Assembly (NCBI RefSeq): GCF_009830945.1
Contig: NZ_VWVV01000015.1
Span: forward strand, 92,499 to 156,498
DNA length: 64,000 nt
Origin: Nocardiopsis sp. FR4
Lineage (GTDB): Bacteria > Actinomycetota > Actinomycetes > Streptosporangiales > Streptosporangiaceae
Reading direction: 5' to 3'
Under the pieces are notes generated by a model. That model did not search any database. It saw only the letters and a list, made by a program, of their open reading frames with translations, and had not been told where the DNA came from. This document shows, piece after piece, positions 34,839 through 43,890 of this stretch (position 1 is its first letter; the number at the start of each line of letters is the position of its first letter). The translations under genes and the position numbers were made by a program.

Positions 34839-35723
34839 ATGACGACGGGTGCAACAGGCTCGACGGTCCCCCGACGACAGCTCGGCCGCTACCTCCGTGA
34901 CCTGCGCAACCAGGCACGCTTGACCGTGCGCAAGGCGGCGAAGGAGCTGGAGTGGTCGGAGGCGAAGATCTGGCGTATCGAGACGGGACAGACCTCGCTG
35001 CGCAGCCTCGACGTGGAGGCGATGTGTCGCATCTACGGCGCGCCGGCTGACCTGACCGATGCCTTGATGGCGCTCGCCAAGGAAACGAAGGCCCGCGGCT
35101 GGTGGCACAGCTACGGCGACGTCATCCCTGAGGACTTCGACGTCTACATAGGGCTCGAAGAGGCCGCTTCGACGATGAACTGGTACGAGTCGGAACTCGT
35201 GCCGGGTCTGTTCCAGACGGAGAGCTACGCCCGGGCGATCATCCGGGCGTCACAGCCGGATGAGGACGCGGAAGAAATCGAGCGCCGCGTGCATGTGCGG
35301 GTGGCACGGCAGACCCTCATCACCCGCACCACGGCGCCGCCCACGTTGGAAGTCGTGCTGAACGAGGCCGTCCTGCGGCGCTCGGTCAACGGCCCTGCCA
35401 TGATGGCCGAGCAGCTCGACCACCTGGTGGAGGTTGGGCGACTGCCGAACGTGTCCCTGCGGGTGCTGCCCTTCTCCGCTGGCCTGCATCACGGCGTCAT
35501 GTCCGGCCCCTTCGTGATGCTGGGCTTCCCGCTCAACGGGGATGGCAAGCCGTCAGAGCCGCCGACCGTCTACGTCGACGGCTTCACCGGAGCGCTGTAC
35601 CTGGACAAAGACCATGAGGTGAGCCGCTACCAAGCGGCCTTCACGAACATCTGGGACGCCTCGCTCGACGAAGCGGACTCAGAGCAGATGATTGCTTCGG
35701 TGGCAAGGGAGATGAAGCAGTGA
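34839..35723 (+). CDS. Scr1-type XRE regulator (DUF5753)
   Basis: A 294-residue regulator with an N-terminal HTH_XRE (LGRYLRDLRNQARLTVRKAAKELEW in outline, then SEAKIWRIETG). The DUF5753 ligand or partner domain follows, with the family segments WYESELVPGLFQTESYARAI and FSAGLHHGVMSGPFVMLGFP. Such proteins pair with a downstream DUF397 protein in developmental or toxin-antitoxin-like modules of Streptomyces. The start at 34839 has GGAAG five bases upstream; longer forms begin at 34713. Its stop overlaps the DUF397 start. Confidence 0.88.
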   Translation: MTTGATGSTVPRRQLGRYLRDLRNQARLTVRKAAKELEWSEAKIWRIETGQTSLRSLDVEAMCRIYGAPADLTDALMALAKETKARGWWHSYGDVIPEDFDVYIGLEEAASTMNWYESELVPGLFQTESYARAIIRASQPDEDAEEIERRVHVRVARQTLITRTTAPPTLEVVLNEAVLRRSVNGPAMMAEQLDHLVEVGRLPNVSLRVLPFSAGLHHGVMSGPFVMLGFPLNGDGKPSEPPTVYVDGFTGALYLDKDHEVSRYQAAFTNIWDASLDEADSEQMIASVAREMKQ

Positions 35724-35917
35724 GCAGCAACGACCAGGCGTCGCCCGTGTGGCGCAAGAGCAGCTTCAGCAACGGTGAGCGCAACTGCGTCGAGGTGGCG
35801 GACGTGCCTGGCGCAACCCTCATGCGCGACAGCAAGAACCCGGAGGCAGGGCACCTGTCCTTCACGTTCGCTGAGTGGGGGATGTTCATCGAGGATGTGA
35901 AGTCCACGGGCGTATAG
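35720..35917 (+). CDS. DUF397 protein
   Basis: A 65-residue protein with the family signature WRKSSFSNGERNCVEVADV and a C-terminal LSFTFAEWGMFIEDVK. The GTG overlaps the preceding stop, so it is translated with the DUF5753 regulator. DUF397 proteins act as small partners of these XRE regulators, and some pairs behave as toxin and antitoxin. Which role applies here is unknown. A strong terminator follows 26 bases later. Confidence 0.88.
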   Translation: MSSNDQASPVWRKSSFSNGERNCVEVADVPGATLMRDSKNPEAGHLSFTFAEWGMFIEDVKSTGV

Positions 35918-35943
35918 CCCTCGGCCTTCCCCCGGACCACAAC

Positions 35944-35981
35944 AAGCGAGCGCCCATCTCCGATGAGGTGGGCGCTCGCTT
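35944..35981 (+). terminator. Terminator after DUF397
   Basis: AAGCGAGCGCCCA (35944-35956) pairs fully with TGGGCGCTCGCTT (35969-35981). The interval 35982-36334 after it shows no convincing gene; it carries the promoter of the restriction-modification pair, ending with a strong GAGGAGG before 36335. Confidence 0.82.
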
Positions 35982-36334
35982 CGTTGCTCTCCGTGATTGA
36001 ATCAGGTTGGCATCTTCCACCTGCTTCGTCAGCGAAGATCGATAGGGTGGGCTCCCGTCTCACCTAGGTAGGCGCTGAAGCTGTGGCAGCGGTCGATGGA
36101 GGCCCTGCAGCAGTGTGATGAGCCGGGGAGGGTGCCACGGGGCCGTCACACGCAGACGTACGCTCGCCCCCAAGCCAGCCACCGATAGCGTGAGGCCGCG
36201 GATCCGAACTAGACGTAGCACGCCGTCGGCGTGGAGGAGAACAGCCGCAGCATGACAACACCCCCGAACCGGTGGTCATACGACCCCAGTGCAACAGTGC
36301 GCAACTGTGGTGCTCGCCACGAGGAGGTCATCCG

Positions 36335-38309
36335 ATGACGTCCTCGGTACCGGGTCAGACCCCGGATCACCGCGACGAGTTGCTTGCACAGCTTCGCGAT
36401 CTCGTCCCAAGCGCCTTCAGCGACGGCGAGCTGGACCGTGATTCCCTGCTGGCTGCACTTGGCCTGGGCGAGGAAGCCGAACCGGCCTTCGCCTTTACCT
36501 GGCCTGGTATCGAACGCGCACGGAAGGATGCTCGCTCAGCGACGACGGCAACCCTGGTGCCGGACGAGGACGCGTCACGGAACTGGGGAACAGCTCGCGA
36601 TGTCCTGGTCGAGGGCGACAACTTGCAGGTGCTCAAGCTCCTGAAGAACGGGTAACTCGCGTGCCGTCAAGCTGGTCTACATCGACCCGCCGTACAACAC
36701 CGGTGACACCTTCACCTACAACGACGACTTCGCCGTCCCCGAGCGCCAGTACCTCGAGCAGACCGGCCAGGTCGATGAGCAGGGCAATGCAACCACGAGT
36801 CGGATTGAAACCAGTGGGCGCAAGCATGCGCCGTGGCTGACGATGATGTTCCCGCGCCTCGCGCTGGCCCGTCACTTGCTGCGCCGTGACGGTGTCATCC
36901 TCGTTTCGATCGACGACAACGAGGTACATCATCTGCGGCTCTTGCTCGATGCGATCTTCGGGGCCGAGAACTTTGTTGGCAACTTCGTCTGGAACGGTGG
37001 CCGCAAGAACGACGCACGGCAGATCTCTGCTGGCCACGACTACGCGCTGGCCTACGCCCGTGACTACGCCTACTTGCGTGAGCAGGGCGTTCGCTGGCGG
37101 GAGCGAAAGTCAGGTCTCGACGAGATCTACGAGAAGGTGGCTGAGTTTCGTGAAAAGCATGGCACTGACTATGTGTCGATCCATAGCGCGCTCCTGGGCT
37201 GGTTCGGAAAGCTCCCGAAGGAGCACCCGTCAAAGGCTCATGAACATTTCAACTATGTCGATGATCGAGGCGTCTACTTTCCGGATAATCTCCGAAGCCC
37301 AAATCCGCGACCGAACCTCGTTTACGACTTTAAGGGTTATAAGCCGCATCGGAACGGCTGGGCCTATGGTCGGGAGCGAATGGAACAGTTGGATGCAGAG
37401 GGGCGCATCTACTATCCGGAGAACACTGATCAGCGCCTGAAGATCAAATCTTACTTGCATGAACATGAGGAGTGGGCGCCGGGTTCCGTGTTCTATAGGG
37501 ACCGCCGGGCTGCGTCGAAAGCTTTTGATAAGCTCATGGGTGGCGTGACTGTTTTCGATTACCCGAAGAGCACTGATGCGCTTGCTCGCCTGTTCCACGC
37601 CATCACCAATGATGGTGACTTGATCCTCGACTTCTTCGCGGGTTCCGGTTCAACCGGACAGGCTGTTTGGGAGCAGAACCAGAGGGACGGCAGCACACGA
37701 CACTGGATCCTCGTTCAGGTGCCAGAGAAGCCTGATGCCTCGGAGGAGTCGGGCAAGAACGCGCTCGATGAGGGATACAAGACGATCTTCGAGATCACGG
37801 CAGAGCGGCTGCGTCGTGCCGCCAAGGCCCTGCAAGGGGACACACCTGACCTGGGCTTCCGGATCTTCCGTACGCGCCCGACGAACCTGATCGTTGAGAA
37901 GCCGATCGTGGCGACCCCCGAGCTCACAGGGCAGACGTACCTGGAGCAGGTGCTCGACTACACGGAGAGCTCTCCGGTGGTGGACGGTGCGAATCCGATC
38001 GACGTGGCGTGGGAAATAGCACTCAAAGCCACTGGGACACGGTTGGATGCCCGGGTAGTAACGCACGATGTCGACGGCGTCACGGTTTATGAATTCGTTC
38101 CGTCGGAAGCAGATGATGCGGTCGGGCGACTTCTGGTTTCCCTCGAGGCCTTCACGCTCGCCGCGGCGGACGCGTTGAACTTGAGCGATGACGACACGCT
38201 GATCCTTCGTGGTGACAAGGTCGATGACTCAGTGACGCTGACCCTTGCGCCGCGCCTGCAGTCGAAGTTGATTCTGTTGGAACGGGTGCCCCGTGAAGTT
38301 TCGCTTTGA
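36335..38309 (+). pseudogene. mod: Type III DNA adenine methyltransferase (mod), single-base frameshift
   Basis: Beta-class N6-adenine methyltransferase and recognition subunit of a type III restriction-modification system. ATG 36335 follows GAGGAGG. The first frame ends at LLKLLKNG with TAA at 36653-36655. Removing one A there (GGGTAACTC to GGGTACTCG) continues smoothly as NGYSRAVKLVYIDPPYNTGD. The rest, about 550 codons, is complete: catalytic DPPY near the N-terminus, then the SAM-binding FAGSGSTGQA. The stop overlaps the res start. The extra base is not in a homopolymer, so ordinary phase variation is not evident; a mutation or sequencing error is equally possible. If real, mod is inactive while res remains open, unless translation reinitiates downstream. 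Confidence 0.9.
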
Positions 38310-41103
38310 TGATCAGCCGCACCAGTCGGCCGCTGTGGCTGCAGTGGTCGACCTGTTTGAGGGTGCCCTCGTGCCTCCACGCGATGCGCTTGCCGGGCAG
38401 GCGGCGGGCGCGGATGGGCATGCTGCCTTCGGGCTTGAGCGGGAGATCCTGGTTGACAACCTCGCTGCGGTGACCGCGAGGGAGTCGGTCACGGTACAGC
38501 GTGAGCTAGACCTGCTCACCGAGACGGACCTGTTGGGTGTGGCACAGGCGTTCCCGAACTTCTCGGTCGAGATGGAGACCGGTACCGGCAAGACGTACGT
38601 GTATATCTCCACTGCGCTTCGGCTGGCGGAGCAGTACGGGCTGCGGAAGTTCGTCATCCTCGTGCACTCGATCGCGATCCGTGCCGGGGTAGTGAAGACG
38701 TTCGAGCAGACCGAGGAGCACTTTCGGGCGAAGTATCCGAACGTCCCGTACAGCTGGGGCGTACTCGGGGAGAACTCGGCGCTCAGCGACTTCGCTGAAC
38801 CGTCAAGCACGGTGCAGTTCCTGGTCGCTAGTGTGCAGTCCCTGGACAAGCCGAACAAGAACACTCTGTACGCCAGCGCTGAGCAGCCTCAGCTGTGGGG
38901 AGACGATCTGACGGGCGTGCAGCAGATCGCGAAGGCCCGCCCCGTCGTCCTGATTGATGAGCCGCAGAACATGGCGACGCTATTGCGTCGTCAGGCGATC
39001 GCGACGCTGAACCCGCTGGTGGCACTGCGCTACAGCGCCACGCACAAGGAACCGTTCAACCTGGTGCACCGGCTCGGGCCGAAGCAGGCTGCCGAGGCCG
39101 GTCTAGTCAAGCGTGTGTCGGTGAAGGGCATCGTCGCGGGCGAAGACGGCAAGCCATACGTGCGGTTGGACAAACTCCGCAGCGTTCGTAAGCGCCTGAT
39201 GGGCGAGGCGATCATCGATCGCGCATCCGCCAACGGTGCGCGCCGCACCCCGGTGGTACTGCAGAACGGGACCGATCTGTTCGAGGAATCTGGCGGGCTC
39301 GCCCAGTACCGCGGCCTGGTGGTCGAGGGCATGGAGCGGAAGCCCGACCGGGTCATCTTTGAGAACGGCCTGACGGTTAGGGCCGGCCAAGAGACCGGCG
39401 TGGATCACCTGGCGGTGTGGCGTGATCAGATCCGGCACACGATCCGCCAGCACCTGAGCCGCCAGGGGCAGATTGACTCCATGGGTCGCGACGTGAAGGT
39501 GTTGTCGCTGTTCTTCGTCGAGCACGTCGCTGACTATGTGGGCGGCGAGGCGGTGCTGCCAGCGATGTTCGATGAGCTGTATCGCGAGGAGTGGCTGCGC
39601 GCGGGGAACGCCGTCGACGACATGCCGAATCCGGCTGAGCTTCGCGTGGCGTACTTCCCGTCGACCAAGACGGGCATCTTGAAGGACACCGCAGGGCGTG
39701 CCTCTGACGCTGAGTACGAGGCGCGGGCCTACCAGGAGATCATCGCCAACAAGGAACTCATCCTTGACCGCGCCAACCCGCGTGCGTTCATCTTCTCCCA
39801 CTCCGCGCTGAAGGAAGGGTGGGATAACCCGAACGTTTTCCAAGTTGGGTTCCTGCGCCACACCCGTTCCGAATTGGAGCGTCGTCAACAGATTGGCCGC
39901 GGGCTCCGCCTGCCAGTTGACCAGTCTGGCCGCCGCGTCATGGACCCGTCGATGAATCGACTGACCCTGATCGTCGACGAGTCGTTCACTGAGTTCCGGG
40001 ACGGCCTCAACGCTGAGTACGTCGCGAGCGGTGGGGCTGGCGGTGATGGTGACTCTGGGCCAGAGGTCGAGGACGCCGACACCGAGGTGACCGTGCGCCG
40101 GCGCCCGGCCCTCTTCAATAGTCCAGAGTTCGCTGAACTCTGGACGCGGATCCGCTACAAGGCTCGCTACCGCGTCACGGTTGACCCGGCCGAACTTGTT
40201 GCTGTTGTGGCCAAGTCGGAGCACCTGGAGGAGCTGGCGTTCATCGAGCGCCGGGCCAACGTAGTGCAGTCTGCCGACCTGGTGTACGACGACACAGGAC
40301 AGGTCATCACGGCTGATACGACCGTGGCGGAGTCTCGGGGTGAACGCATCGTGGTTGTCGGGCAGCGGCTACCCGACGTGGTGCAACTTATTGAGGACCA
40401 GCTCCAGTACGGCAAGTTCCCGCTCCAGCTCACCCGTCCCACGATTGTCGGCATCGTCCGGGCGATCCTGACCCATCCAGGCAGGGACTACGCTCGGCAT
40501 GTCCTCGACGACCCAGATCGCTGGGCACGCATCGTCGCCAGCGCCATCCGTGTCGAGACCATCGAACAGATGGTGCAGGGCGTCACGTATGAGCCGATGG
40601 ACGAGGAGAGCTGGTGGGACGCCGAGGTAGTGTTCCTCGAGGTCGAGTCCAAGAATCCGCCACAGCCGATGCCGGGCAACCCTGATCCGCAAAGGGGTGT
40701 TGTGCCCGCGCCGGATGATGGTGCGAACCTCTTCGACCACGTCGACTACGACAGCCACGTCGAACGATCTTTCGCCGCCAAGTTGGAGAACGACCGCGAG
40801 CACGTCAAGCTGTTCGCCAAGCTCCCGCGCCGCTTCAAGGTTCGGACGCCTGTGGGCGAATACTCGCCTGACTGGGCGATTGTGTACGACGAAGACGGTG
40901 CCCAGCGGCTCTATCTCGTGCGTGAAACCAAGGGCACACGCAATCTGGCAGACCTTGAGTGGGACGAGGCCATGCGTATTCGCTTCGCCAAGCGACACTT
41001 CGCTGCAGGCCCCGAAGGCGCCGTCGATTACGAGCACACGACCGACAAGCACGGCCTACTACTCGGAGGTGTGACCGAGGGCACCGGGGGAGAAGCGGCC
41101 TGA
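38293..41103 (+). CDS. res: Type III restriction enzyme Res subunit
   Basis: A 936-residue DEAD/SNF2-like helicase-nuclease that translocates and cuts DNA with Mod. Walker A is METGTGKTYVY, the DExH-like motif is VVLIDEPQNM, a later SATHK is motif III, and QQIGRGLRLPV is motif VI. Near the C-terminus YSPDWAIVYDEDG and LVRETKGT form the PD-(D/E)xK endonuclease site. The GTG start overlaps the mod stop by 17 bases. Length and motif order are normal, so the gene appears intact. With a frameshifted Mod it could not assemble a normal complex, which might be tolerated because Res needs Mod for target recognition. Confidence 0.93.
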   Translation: MKFRFDDQPHQSAAVAAVVDLFEGALVPPRDALAGQAAGADGHAAFGLEREILVDNLAAVTARESVTVQRELDLLTETDLLGVAQAFPNFSVEMETGTGKTYVYISTALRLAEQYGLRKFVILVHSIAIRAGVVKTFEQTEEHFRAKYPNVPYSWGVLGENSALSDFAEPSSTVQFLVASVQSLDKPNKNTLYASAEQPQLWGDDLTGVQQIAKARPVVLIDEPQNMATLLRRQAIATLNPLVALRYSATHKEPFNLVHRLGPKQAAEAGLVKRVSVKGIVAGEDGKPYVRLDKLRSVRKRLMGEAIIDRASANGARRTPVVLQNGTDLFEESGGLAQYRGLVVEGMERKPDRVIFENGLTVRAGQETGVDHLAVWRDQIRHTIRQHLSRQGQIDSMGRDVKVLSLFFVEHVADYVGGEAVLPAMFDELYREEWLRAGNAVDDMPNPAELRVAYFPSTKTGILKDTAGRASDAEYEARAYQEIIANKELILDRANPRAFIFSHSALKEGWDNPNVFQVGFLRHTRSELERRQQIGRGLRLPVDQSGRRVMDPSMNRLTLIVDESFTEFRDGLNAEYVASGGAGGDGDSGPEVEDADTEVTVRRRPALFNSPEFAELWTRIRYKARYRVTVDPAELVAVVAKSEHLEELAFIERRANVVQSADLVYDDTGQVITADTTVAESRGERIVVVGQRLPDVVQLIEDQLQYGKFPLQLTRPTIVGIVRAILTHPGRDYARHVLDDPDRWARIVASAIRVETIEQMVQGVTYEPMDEESWWDAEVVFLEVESKNPPQPMPGNPDPQRGVVPAPDDGANLFDHVDYDSHVERSFAAKLENDREHVKLFAKLPRRFKVRTPVGEYSPDWAIVYDEDGAQRLYLVRETKGTRNLADLEWDEAMRIRFAKRHFAAGPEGAVDYEHTTDKHGLLLGGVTEGTGGEAA

Positions 41104-41166
41104 GCGTGCCTCGGTGAGAAGGCCGGCTACTCCGACTTGGACGTTGCGCTGCTCGTCGAGGCGAAG

Positions 41167-41210
41167 AGCGCCGCTCACGCTGGATGACTTTATCCGGCGT
41201 GAGCGGCGCT
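41167..41210 (+). terminator. Terminator hairpin after res
   Basis: AGCGCCGCTCACGC (41167-41180) pairs perfectly with GCGTGAGCGGCGCT (41197-41210), 64 bases after the res stop. No T-run follows. Confidence 0.75.
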
Positions 41211-41228
41211 GTCTGTAGGGGTGCTGGC

Positions 41229-41297
41229 AAGAAAACCCGACAGCGGTCCCAGTACTTGAGGAGATACCCGAGTGCCAGGTCTTCGACGGGTTTTCTT
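41229..41297. repeat. Inverted repeat at module junction
   Basis: AAGAAAACCCG (41229-41239) and CGGGTTTTCTT (41287-41297) are perfect complements separated by 47 bases. They lie at the boundary between the high-GC restriction module and the lower-GC DUF4209-like gene. It may be a leftover end of an inserted module, or a terminator acting on leftward transcription. Confidence 0.45.
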
Positions 41298-41346
41298 ATT
41301 GACTGTCTTCTCAAGGCTGTGCAAGTGGTCGGGTGGGGAGCTTGAC

Positions 41347-43206
41347 ATGGAAGATGCTGAAGCCGTGAACGATGCCACTGGTCGCACCGAGGATACGTCT
41401 TCGGAGGAAGTTACTCAGGGACCTTTGCCTTATGTGCACGATCCTGACCTCGTGCCAGTTTTTGTGCAGCTTGTTGATTCAGCTTGCGAAGATGCTCATG
41501 ACTTCCACGCAGTAAGTATCCGCTTGAGGCAGCTTGCGACAGGCCTGAACCCGCAGATTTCCTCTGCGGCTGTGCGTGAATTGCTAATGACCTTTAGTTA
41601 CTCATTGCAGTCGACACCGATCGGGTCGTCTAAGCCGGACACTTCCCTCGTTCCATTGAAAGGCCCCTCTTACTTTCCGCGGCCACTGAATGATGCCGAT
41701 GATCAGACGCGAGCGTTGTGGGTTGATCTCACGTCAGCGGTGACGCATCCTGTGGCTCGGGCTCGATGCGCAGATATCCTATTTGCGCTCAAGCTGGCAC
41801 GGAATCGTCGTGATGCCGCTGAGCAAGCTGTTCGCGCCTATCTGGACACAGTGGGGGGAAGCTTTCAAGTTTATGAGCAAGGCGAGGGGCTGCTGAGGGC
41901 GTTGACTCTTGCTCGCTCAGTAGGACTCTCTGAGCTGGAACAGCAGGTTGTATCTGCCATGATGGATATGACAGAAAACGCCTTGCGGACCGACGATACT
42001 TCTTATGTGGCCGTGCCGCTGTTGGATTCGCTCGCGGCTCCGTCGCGCAGGAAAAAAGCTCAGCCAGCAGATCCAAAAGTTGATGACCTTCTCGATGTCG
42101 CGTTGCAGGCCTACACGGAATCACATGTCGTTAAAGAAGTTGCCGATATCGTTCGGAGAAGGGCCGCTGGCGATGAAGCGCGTATACAGCGCGCTAGCGA
42201 GGCGCAGATTCATGCTCTACTGAAGGAAGCCGACAACGCACGAGAAGCTCTTATCAAGGTCTATTATCTGAATGAGGCGGCATCAACAGCGCGCCAATTC
42301 GGTGTCTGGCACCTTGAAGAGGTAGCGGTTTCGAGGTTGCAGTCTGCTCCACCGGTGGAGTGGAAGACTCTGGAAACCGAGTTCAAGGTCCCATCTGAAA
42401 TCTTTCGCAACTATTTGATCCCCTATGGGCGCGCTCGGTCGTGGCAAGAAGCTTTGCGATTTTGGCTCCAAAGCGAATGCCCCAGTGGCAGTGTTTCGAG
42501 CAACGAAGAGCTGGCTCGCAAGCAGCAGGGTGTCTCGGTTGTTGAGCAGCTAGCCACGACTGTTAAGTTCGGCCCGGAAGGCTTTCCTAAGCGTGTTTCG
42601 TCTGGCGAAGAGGATTCTTTGCAGCGCCAGCGCGTTCATGCGGAGAGTGTAAAAATCCAGCTTAGCGGCGTGCTCCTGTCTAGTGCACTAGATGTGATGC
42701 GTACGCGATTTGGTGTCCCTTCCCAGGAGGACCTCGAAGCTTGTATCTCTGAGACTGGAACTCATTCTGCTTTGGCGGAGGCGCTCGCTAAGGCATTTCA
42801 GCTCTACTGGGTAGGCGAGTTTGCAGCCAGTGTGCATCTGGCAGTTCCAAAGATCGAGGCGTCAGCTCGCTCTCTCTTGCTGGAACTAAACGAGCCTATG
42901 TATCGGGCTGCGGTCGGAGATTCGGACGGGCAATTTCCCGGGCTCGGGGTCTTCTTGGACAAGCTGGAGGAGAACGATTTTGATCCAGACTGGGGTCGAT
43001 TCCTCCGGGTGTTCCTACTGAAGGACGGGCACAACGTTCGCAACCTTATTGCCCATGGTTTTATGCATGAGGTAGATCGCGAGACGGCTGCTTTGGCGTT
43101 GCGGGCATGTGCACTACTGGTTCTACTTGTCTCGGACGAGTCGACTGAACGTGATATCGAGGCCGTGAAGGCGTCGCTTGCTACCCCGAACGGGAAGACG
43201 TCGTAA
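41347..43206 (+). CDS. DUF4209-like protein with C-terminal RNLIAHG motif
   Basis: A 619-residue, all-helical soluble protein. The distinctive part is the C-terminal 130 residues: VPKIEASARSLLLELNEP, FPGLGVFLDKLEE and DGHNVRNLIAHGFMHEVD. This layout and the RN..AHG signature match the DUF4209/HEPN-like families, in which RxxxxH can be an RNase active site (here RNLIAH is a possible Rx4H). The N-terminal 450 residues contain helical repeats without known motif. ATG 41347 has GGGGAG seven bases upstream. Its position directly after a restriction module and the HEPN-like motif suggest a defence function, but this is inference. Confidence 0.65.
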   Translation: MEDAEAVNDATGRTEDTSSEEVTQGPLPYVHDPDLVPVFVQLVDSACEDAHDFHAVSIRLRQLATGLNPQISSAAVRELLMTFSYSLQSTPIGSSKPDTSLVPLKGPSYFPRPLNDADDQTRALWVDLTSAVTHPVARARCADILFALKLARNRRDAAEQAVRAYLDTVGGSFQVYEQGEGLLRALTLARSVGLSELEQQVVSAMMDMTENALRTDDTSYVAVPLLDSLAAPSRRKKAQPADPKVDDLLDVALQAYTESHVVKEVADIVRRRAAGDEARIQRASEAQIHALLKEADNAREALIKVYYLNEAASTARQFGVWHLEEVAVSRLQSAPPVEWKTLETEFKVPSEIFRNYLIPYGRARSWQEALRFWLQSECPSGSVSSNEELARKQQGVSVVEQLATTVKFGPEGFPKRVSSGEEDSLQRQRVHAESVKIQLSGVLLSSALDVMRTRFGVPSQEDLEACISETGTHSALAEALAKAFQLYWVGEFAASVHLAVPKIEASARSLLLELNEPMYRAAVGDSDGQFPGLGVFLDKLEENDFDPDWGRFLRVFLLKDGHNVRNLIAHGFMHEVDRETAALALRACALLVLLVSDESTERDIEAVKASLATPNGKTS

Positions 43207-43226
43207 CGGACTAAATAGTCCCGACT

Positions 43227-43466
43227 TCACTCCTCGAGCCGCAACCCCTGCACTAGTTCCCCAGGATCCACCTGTAATCCCGCCGCGATCTTCAGCAAGT
43301 TGTGCAGGCTCAGGTTGCGCTTTCCTCTTTCCACCTGGCCAATAAACGTCCAATGCAGTCCAGCAGCTTCGGCGAGCTGTTCTTGGCTTTTGCCGAGGTT
43401 CTGGCGGTGGGCGCGCACCCGTGCCCCGAAGGTCTGGGCGGCGCTGGATATGGGCTGAGCAGTCAT
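43227..43466 (-). CDS. Small XRE-family regulator
   Basis: A 79-residue HTH_XRE protein (FGARVRAHRQNLGKSQEQLAEAAG, recognition helix HWTFIGQVERGKRNLS) with the minimal domain only. Start ATG 43466 is chosen; a GTG five codons earlier is also possible, and neither has a clear ribosome-binding site. Upstream are TACGTCC repeats and a 12-base perfect palindrome at 43525. These are likely operators for itself and for the rightward small ORF at 43637, a typical divergent switch layout. Confidence 0.82.
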   Translation of the reverse strand: MTAQPISSAAQTFGARVRAHRQNLGKSQEQLAEAAGLHWTFIGQVERGKRNLSLHNLLKIAAGLQVDPGELVQGLRLEE

Positions 43467-43524
43467 AACATGCCCAACCACATACGTCCCAAGACCCTAC
43501 GTCCAGAGAAAGTATGTCTAATGA

Positions 43525-43536
43525 CTATACGTATAG
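43525..43536. promoter_or_regulatory. Candidate XRE operator
   Basis: CTATACGTATAG is a perfect 12-base palindrome. TACGTCC occurs twice closer to the XRE start, and further ACGTA words follow to about 43600. Clustered short ACGTA-type sites between divergent transcription units suggest autoregulation by the XRE protein. Confidence 0.5.
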
Positions 43537-43636
43537 AGACTATGTGTCCTATGCTGTGCGTGTCCGCACGTACGGAACCCACCCCTAACAGGGCATACGT
43601 GCGCTGCCCTGCCTGACATGGGGAGGAGGTGTGACC

Positions 43637-43690
43637 ATGGTCCGCATCTACGGAGGTGGTGACGGTGGCGGTACCGGCGGTGGCAAGTAG
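43637..43690 (+). CDS. 17-residue glycine-rich mini-protein
   Basis: A tiny open frame, MVRIYGGGDGGGTGGGK, with an unusually strong ribosome-binding site: GGGGAGGAGG ends seven bases before the ATG. It is divergent from the small XRE gene and lies downstream of its putative operator, and a good terminator follows 63 bases after the stop. Size, Gly-run pattern and control suggest a regulated peptide: a RiPP-like precursor, a leader peptide or a small toxin. I do not recognise a family, and a fortuitous frame cannot be excluded. Confidence 0.45.
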   Translation: MVRIYGGGDGGGTGGGK

Positions 43691-43753
43691 CCGATCCGCT
43701 CACTCATAGCTCGTAGCAGCGAGCACCAGGACGACACTCCCTTGCCGTCCGCT

Positions 43754-43784
43754 GAAGCCCTGGGTCTCTGTGGTCCAGGGCTTC
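43754..43784 (+). terminator. Terminator after the mini-protein
   Basis: GAAGCCCTGG (43754-43763) pairs perfectly with CCAGGGCTTC (43775-43784) around an 11-base loop. This supports the idea that a short transcript covering 43637-43690 ends here. Confidence 0.72.
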
Positions 43785-43851
43785 GGTCGTGCCTGCTCCT
43801 TGGCTTGCTGGAAGGTTGGTGCTGCGGACTCTCGACGGAGATTGCTTCTCA

Positions 43852-43879
43852 TTTGAATTTATGCATTTAATGGTATAAT
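43852..43879 (+). promoter_or_regulatory. A+T-rich promoter with near-leaderless start
   Basis: TTTGAA (43852-43857) and a perfect TATAAT (43874-43879) are 16 bases apart in a strongly A+T-rich 45-base patch. Initiation would fall about five bases before the ATG at 43891, so the transcript is probably leaderless or nearly so. No ribosome-binding site is present. Confidence 0.65.
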
Positions 43880-43890
43880 TAAAATCATAT

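Noticed and set aside
36064..36294. Small leftward gene between DUF397 and mod
   Set aside because: No ribosome-binding site, atypical composition and no motif; the region is better explained as a promoter interval.
36650..36660. Phase-variable switch in mod
   Set aside because: Type III mod genes often switch through repeat tracts, but here there is no homopolymer or short tandem repeat at the break.
41167..41297. Two hairpins after res as a possible small RNA gene
   Set aside because: No promoter-like elements precede them and one already explains termination of res; evidence for an RNA gene is insufficient.
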